Below, piece after piece: positions 60,171 to 64,000 of a stretch of DNA of 64,000 nt; the first letter of the stretch is position 1; every line of letters begins with the position of its first letter. Location: positions 11,583,400 to 11,647,399 of the forward strand of contig OX421507.1 of assembly GCA_949126835.1 (NCBI GenBank), written 5' to 3'. The position numbers and the translations under genes are program-made. Below the pieces are notes generated by a model that ran no database searches, was not told the DNA's origin, and saw only the letters and a program-made list of their open reading frames with translations. This stretch comes from Anisus vortex (lineage: Eukaryota > Mollusca > Gastropoda > Planorbidae).

Positions 60171-60566
60171 GAACACAAAACAAACAAACAAATACTAGCC
60201 AGAACTAAAGTTTTTACTTATTCAGAATAGACAACATTCCAAGTACTTTAGTTTTGGTTGTTCATTTTTTTTTAGTAATTGAGGAAACAAGAAATATTGA
60301 ACAAGAAATAACCTAGTTCTAAAAGGAAAAAAACATTTAAAATATAAAGCTACCTAGAAGAAAATGAAATAGCCACAACCGTCATCTTAGTAGGTTATAC
60401 AGTTTTGAGCATATATTCTGCATAGATTGTTGATAGGGTGTTGGTAAGTTTTCAATATTGTTAATATATTTTTGTCCACATTGCAGGTAGACAGTTGGGA
60501 GAATTTTAATACATTTCTTTGTCCGGTTTATTATATTAAGATATTGATTGTTCTTTTAAATTTGCC
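60171..60566. terminator. 3' flank of the TPR gene
   Basis: TTTATT at 60527-60532 reads AATAAA on the minus strand, 35 bp beyond the stop at 60567, a possible though close poly(A) signal. Otherwise AT-rich. Confidence 0.4.
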
Positions 60567-62487
60567 TTAAAATGCAGTTACGAAAAAATATGAGAACTGT
60601 GAGGAAATTGCTATTAACCCTTTGTAAAGTTTATTTTTAGATGGCTTATGTCCTTCATCATTTGGATAAACTAAGTTGAAAGCTTCCACAAGAGATTCCA
60701 AGCTTTCTTCCTTTAGTATTTGTCTGTCTGATAATGGCTTCTCCAGAGCTTTAGCTTTTAGAATGAGAGCCTGAACTTTGCTAAATATGTTGTTTGGTAT
60801 GTCATCAGAAATTATTGTCCGGCATTCGTTAATGGCTTGGGAGTAATTGTTGTTCTCAATTAAAAAAGATGCGGATCTGATACAATTAATCTCCAAAAAT
60901 TCAGGTTTAAATTTTCTTTTTTTGTCTGATTCTGTGTTTGGCCCAAAATTGCTCAAAAAATGTCTAATTTTATCATCATCACTTTTTCTTGAACTCTTTT
61001 GGGATCTAACAAGTTTAAAAGAAGGAATTTTTTGTATGTTATTCAAGAGAATGTCATCTGACATAGTAACATTTTCATCATCAATCTTCAAGCAGCTCTT
61101 CTTTACCGCTGCTTCAAGACATACTTTACTTTCTGTACTTATGCCAGGACCAGTGTGTTCAGCCTCGACAGCAACAGCCTTTAGTACATACGCCTGTATT
61201 TCTATTAGTGCATTTTTATGTAGACTTTGACCGCTTAAAACGTGAGAATCAATGAATGCAATAGCTTCCGAGTATTTTTTGCACCTCATATAAAGTAAAG
61301 CTAAATTAAACATAGATCTCATTGTTTTCATTGCTAAGAGTTTATTGCGCTGTTCAAAAAAGCCTAAAGCTTTGAGAAGTTCCTCTTCAACTTGATGGTC
61401 CTGTGTCCAATCTATAAAGTCTCTATACCTAAGAAGATACTGTCGAAGTTGATCAGTCCCGTGTGGATTAAATTCCTTTGGAATTTGCACTAGTTTTTTT
61501 TCTTCATCCATTGTCAGACTTTGAGCGTCATGAAGATACAAAAATCCCAAGTAATAGCAAGTTCTTTCACTGGGTTCAACGTCAAATGATCCATTGAAGA
61601 AATTCTTAGCCATTTCTGACTCACCACTTTTCATCTTTTGAATTCCTATTAAGTGCAAAATCAATGCACTTGTATTTCCTAGTTGTCGAGCAAGTTCAAT
61701 AAATTCATCTTTACTTCTGTTCTCCTTTGTTTGAAATTCTTGTATGTCAAAAGATCGATCGCTCATTATTCGTTCCATTTCTATATAAGTCAAAGCCTTC
61801 AGCATGTTATTGTCTCCGCTTTCAATGTCATGAAGTAGCTGCACAATTTTTAAAAGTTCTGCTTTGTCATTTTCAATATTCTTAGCACATGCAAGACGTC
61901 TGTACATTCTAAACAATAAATATTTTTCATGATCCTTTAAGGCACTAGCTCTTAAATGAGCTACAAAATCAAGAATAGCAGTCCCTGTATTATTACCTAA
62001 CATGTAGTTATAATATGCTTGTTCACTGAAGGCATCAATCATTTGTTCCTTAAATTCTGGAGTCATGTTTTGCTGCTTTTCCTTTAGTTCATTAGCTTTA
62101 TCTGACGCTTCTTTCATTCTGCCGAAACAGCGAAGTAAGATCACAGAATTGGCCAATGCTGCGATATTACAACTTCCACTCATTGTTAAGGCTTCTTCAT
62201 TTAAAGCTTGTGCTTTTTGAAATTGTTTGAGTTCAACATAAGCTCGGGTCATGAGATTTAATTTCCAAGTCCTAGGAATCATGGCGTCAACTGGGTTTAA
62301 ATTTGTTTGAATAAAGTTTTTCTCCACAAAATGCCAAGCATCTGGAAACAAATGAAGGTCTTTTTGCACAGGACACCATTGGTCATCAATTTTTAGATCA
62401 CACTGACCAATGTTAAATGCATTAGGAATTTTTTCTAGATCTACAATATAGTTTTTGTCATATTTGCATTCATTTTCATTGCCATTT
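60567..62487 (-). CDS. TPR-rich protein (TTC22/IFIT-like), terminal exon
   Basis: A 639-residue uninterrupted terminal exon. It begins after the 3' splice site TTCTTACACTTTCAG at 62488 with NGNENECKYDKN; the ATG 25 bases further upstream lies in the intron's pyrimidine tract. TPR-type helices are visible: RTWKLNLMTRAYVELKQFQK with AQALNEEAL (about residues 70-110), ALILHLIGIQKMKSGESEMA then KNFFNGSFDVEPSERTCYYL (about 275-320), MRSMFNLALLYMRCKKYSEA (about 390-410) and CIRSASFLIENNNYSQAINE near the C terminus. Spacing fits scattered TPRs. IFIT and TTC22 proteins share this build; I cannot choose between them. No signal peptide or membrane segment. The 5' exon or exons were not found and may lie beyond 64000. 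Same strand as the GIMAP genes. Confidence 0.82.
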
Positions 62488-62589
62488 CTGAAAGTGTAAG
62501 AAAAAAAATACATTAAACATTAAATTTTGAAATTATGCACACACAAATAAGCAACAAAATCTATGGCAATTCAGTTGTTCTTTTAGACT

Positions 62590-62790
62590 ATGTTGGTCCG
62601 TAGGACTAGTGATAGAGACGCTCAATAGTTTTTTTAGCCACGGTATAACGGGATAGTGTGGCCAGCTAAAGCCCCAATATCATTTACTTTACCCCTTTTC
62701 GTGTTAAGTACATTTGAGAGATGGAAGGAATAATGGACACCATCCAGATGCTGTATTAGTACAAGGATTTGAACCCCAGAACTGTAGGAA
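62590..62790 (-). mobile_element. Degenerate SINE
   Basis: TTGGTCCGTAGGACTAGTGA, GCCACGGTATAACGGGATAG, TGTGGCCAGC and CATTTACTTTACCCC follow the inverted SINE body; AAGGATTTGAACCCC is a worn B box. Lies in or near the 5' intron of the TPR gene. Confidence 0.7.
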
Positions 62791-62989
62791 TTTGAAGTTT
62801 TATGAGGTCAATGCTCTTTAAGCAAGGATGACGTCACTTCCACCATCTTCAATCACCGTGTTTGCTTATCCTGATGTTTGTGATTATTATAGTTGCCAAT
62901 AACTGTAATTTATTTTAATTTTTAAAGGCAAGTGGGAAGTCAATCACAATGAGGTATACAAAAATAATAAAAATAATAAATAATAAAAA

Positions 62990-63080
62990 TTCAAGACTAG
63001 ACACGGACCACGGATGAGCGTAGGACGCAATAATCTTCTTTATAGAAGGAGCGTCTGTTATGTATAAGATAAGATAACAA
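62990..63080 (+). mobile_element. LINE 3' tail, plus orientation
   Basis: AAGACTAGACACGGACCACG, then GATGAGCGTAGGACGCAATA, ATCTTCTTTATAGAAGGAGC and GTCTGTTATGTATAAGATAA match the inverse of 20551-20640 almost base for base. It defines the LINE 3' end, including the CTTCT/AGAAG hairpin and TAAGA tail. Confidence 0.9.
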
Positions 63081-63507
63081 CACGGTGGATAAGATTGCCT
63101 CCCAGCAAGCGGCTTATATCTGAACCGGAGATTGAATACTATTTATTCCGGCCTGATAAATGTGACTTGTGCTTATTTTACGAACTCTGTTAAAAAAAGA
63201 TTTAAATTAGCATTTAAATGCCATACCACTGATACTAACGAATATATTCACAATTGTACAATTATACATTCAGATAGGGACGTCCCTTAATTATGTAAAT
63301 AATATTATATTTTGTCAATTTGTATCCCGTCCCACTTCCCTTTGTCAACAAATGTTAAACGTTTAGTACCCCCCTCCCCCCCCCCCGGTATGTCAAGAAA
63401 TGTTACGCACCCTCATCCACCACCGCCACTTACAGCAATGCAAATGAACAATGTCTAATACGGCTGGCTTTTTTGTTTAAAATATAATAGAAATAGGCCT
63501 ATATATA
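63081..63507. other. Intergenic, repeat-like patch
   Basis: 63276-63420 (GGGACGTCCCTTAATTATGT, CCCGTCCCACTTCCC, TTTGTCAACAAATGTTA) resembles other C-rich dispersed patches in the window (7330, 9038, 53510). A C run is at about 63370-63388. No gene. Confidence 0.45.
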
Positions 63508-63706
63508 CAGGGGCGAAGCCAGAAATTTCTTCCAGGGGGGGGGGGGGGGGGGGGCTAAACTTTTGCCTAACGAACATTTACCAAAATCTTAGCAAATTGA
63601 ATACATATTTAAAAAAAAATAATTTCAAAAAATATTTTTTTAAAACTCTAGGGGGGGGGGGCTTAGCCCCCTCCCCTCAGCCCCCCTCCCCCCGTGGCTT
63701 CGCCCC

Positions 63707-63708
<2 letters not shown>
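63508..63708. mobile_element. hAT-type element with G tracts (201 bp)
   Basis: Inverted ends CAGGGGCGAAGCCA and TGGCTTCGCCCCTG. A G run of about 19 at 63535-63554 and another near 63651-63660. Flanks TATATATA and TGTGTGTA match 5/8 within simple repeat. Same family as 54165-54311. Confidence 0.85.
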
Positions 63709-63793
<85 letters not shown>

Positions 63794-63812
63794 ATATATA
63801 TATATATATATT
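63709..63812. repeat. (TG)n(TA)n microsatellite
   Basis: About 100 bp of TA dinucleotides broken twice by TTGATATA, directly against the hAT element. Confidence 0.97.
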
Positions 63813-64000
63813 TAAAGCTTGAAATTCGTAATCATATCGTAAAAAAATCTTTTAAAATAAACTATTTAAATTTTGAAAGAGTCGAAAAAAAAATATATGT
63901 ACATTTCAAAACAAAGATACAAGAAATCGCAAAAACTTGACAAGTTTTACATGCTTATGAATGAAATTCTTTTAAACATATTTAGTTTTTAAAGCCATAA
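63813..64000. other. AT-rich end of window
   Basis: No feature recognised. Confidence 0.5.

Noticed and set aside
59715..60230. Ser/Arg- or Glu/Ser-rich protein
   Set aside because: The frames arise from GTCGGA hexamers inside a hAT-type element with perfect ends.
62488..62513. ATG at 62513 as start of the TPR protein
   Set aside because: It falls in a pyrimidine tract ending TTTCAG, which reads as a 3' splice site; the hydrophobic first residues are intronic.
63710..63940. Tyr/Ile repeat protein
   Set aside because: Translation of a TA microsatellite.

Overview
This is an AT-rich eukaryotic nuclear window. It is intron-bearing, gene-poor and full of transposon debris, and it fits a mollusc, most likely a heterobranch or pulmonate snail. 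The evidence is a multi-exon urease accessory gene (ureF), several GIMAP/AIG1-type GTPases (a family I recall as expanded in freshwater snails), tRNA-derived SINEs, an RTE LINE and many hAT-type elements. The species cannot be fixed from sequence alone.

Layout. 1-10.4 kb: a 38-bp tandem array, two non-autonomous hAT elements and a near full-length but broken RTE LINE on the minus strand. 10.45-15.6 kb: a plus-strand ureF gene that I could resolve into seven coding exons giving an open frame of 275 codons. 17.9-18.9 kb: a 28-bp satellite with higher-order structure. 20.5-23.05 kb: a minus-strand LINE split by a second, plus-strand LINE with a 12-bp target duplication. 23.05-24.5 kb: a decayed GIMAP copy. 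26-36.9 kb: two back-to-back hAT elements, a 2.6-kb decayed autonomous hAT with a SINE inside it, a SINE interrupted by a DNA element that itself holds a hAT element, and several LINE and SINE pieces. 39.7-43.2 kb: two GIMAP GTPase modules that appear to be spliced into one gene. 43.7-48.8 kb: SINE, LINE and MITE copies. 49.5-53.5 kb: a third GIMAP gene with a candidate upstream exon. 54-60.2 kb: more hAT elements, one nested inside another. 60.5-62.5 kb: the terminal exon of a TPR-rich protein gene. The end holds SINE and LINE tails, a hAT element and a TA microsatellite.

How the genes relate. All GIMAP genes, the GIMAP pseudogene and the TPR gene lie on the minus strand and look like a small immune-type cluster built by segmental duplication. 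GIMAPs are septin-like GTPases of immune cells and membranes in other animals, and TPR proteins of IFIT type often serve innate immunity. A functional link here is inference only. ureF stands apart and would serve nickel loading of urease.

The strongest new-looking item is the tandem-GIMAP gene at 39.7-43.2 kb. The downstream module has no ATG ahead of its P-loop but has a good 3' splice site. The upstream module ends in a good 5' splice site, and the two join in phase. Both modules also carry a degenerate G3 motif. A decayed duplicate at 23-24.5 kb keeps the same two-module junction.
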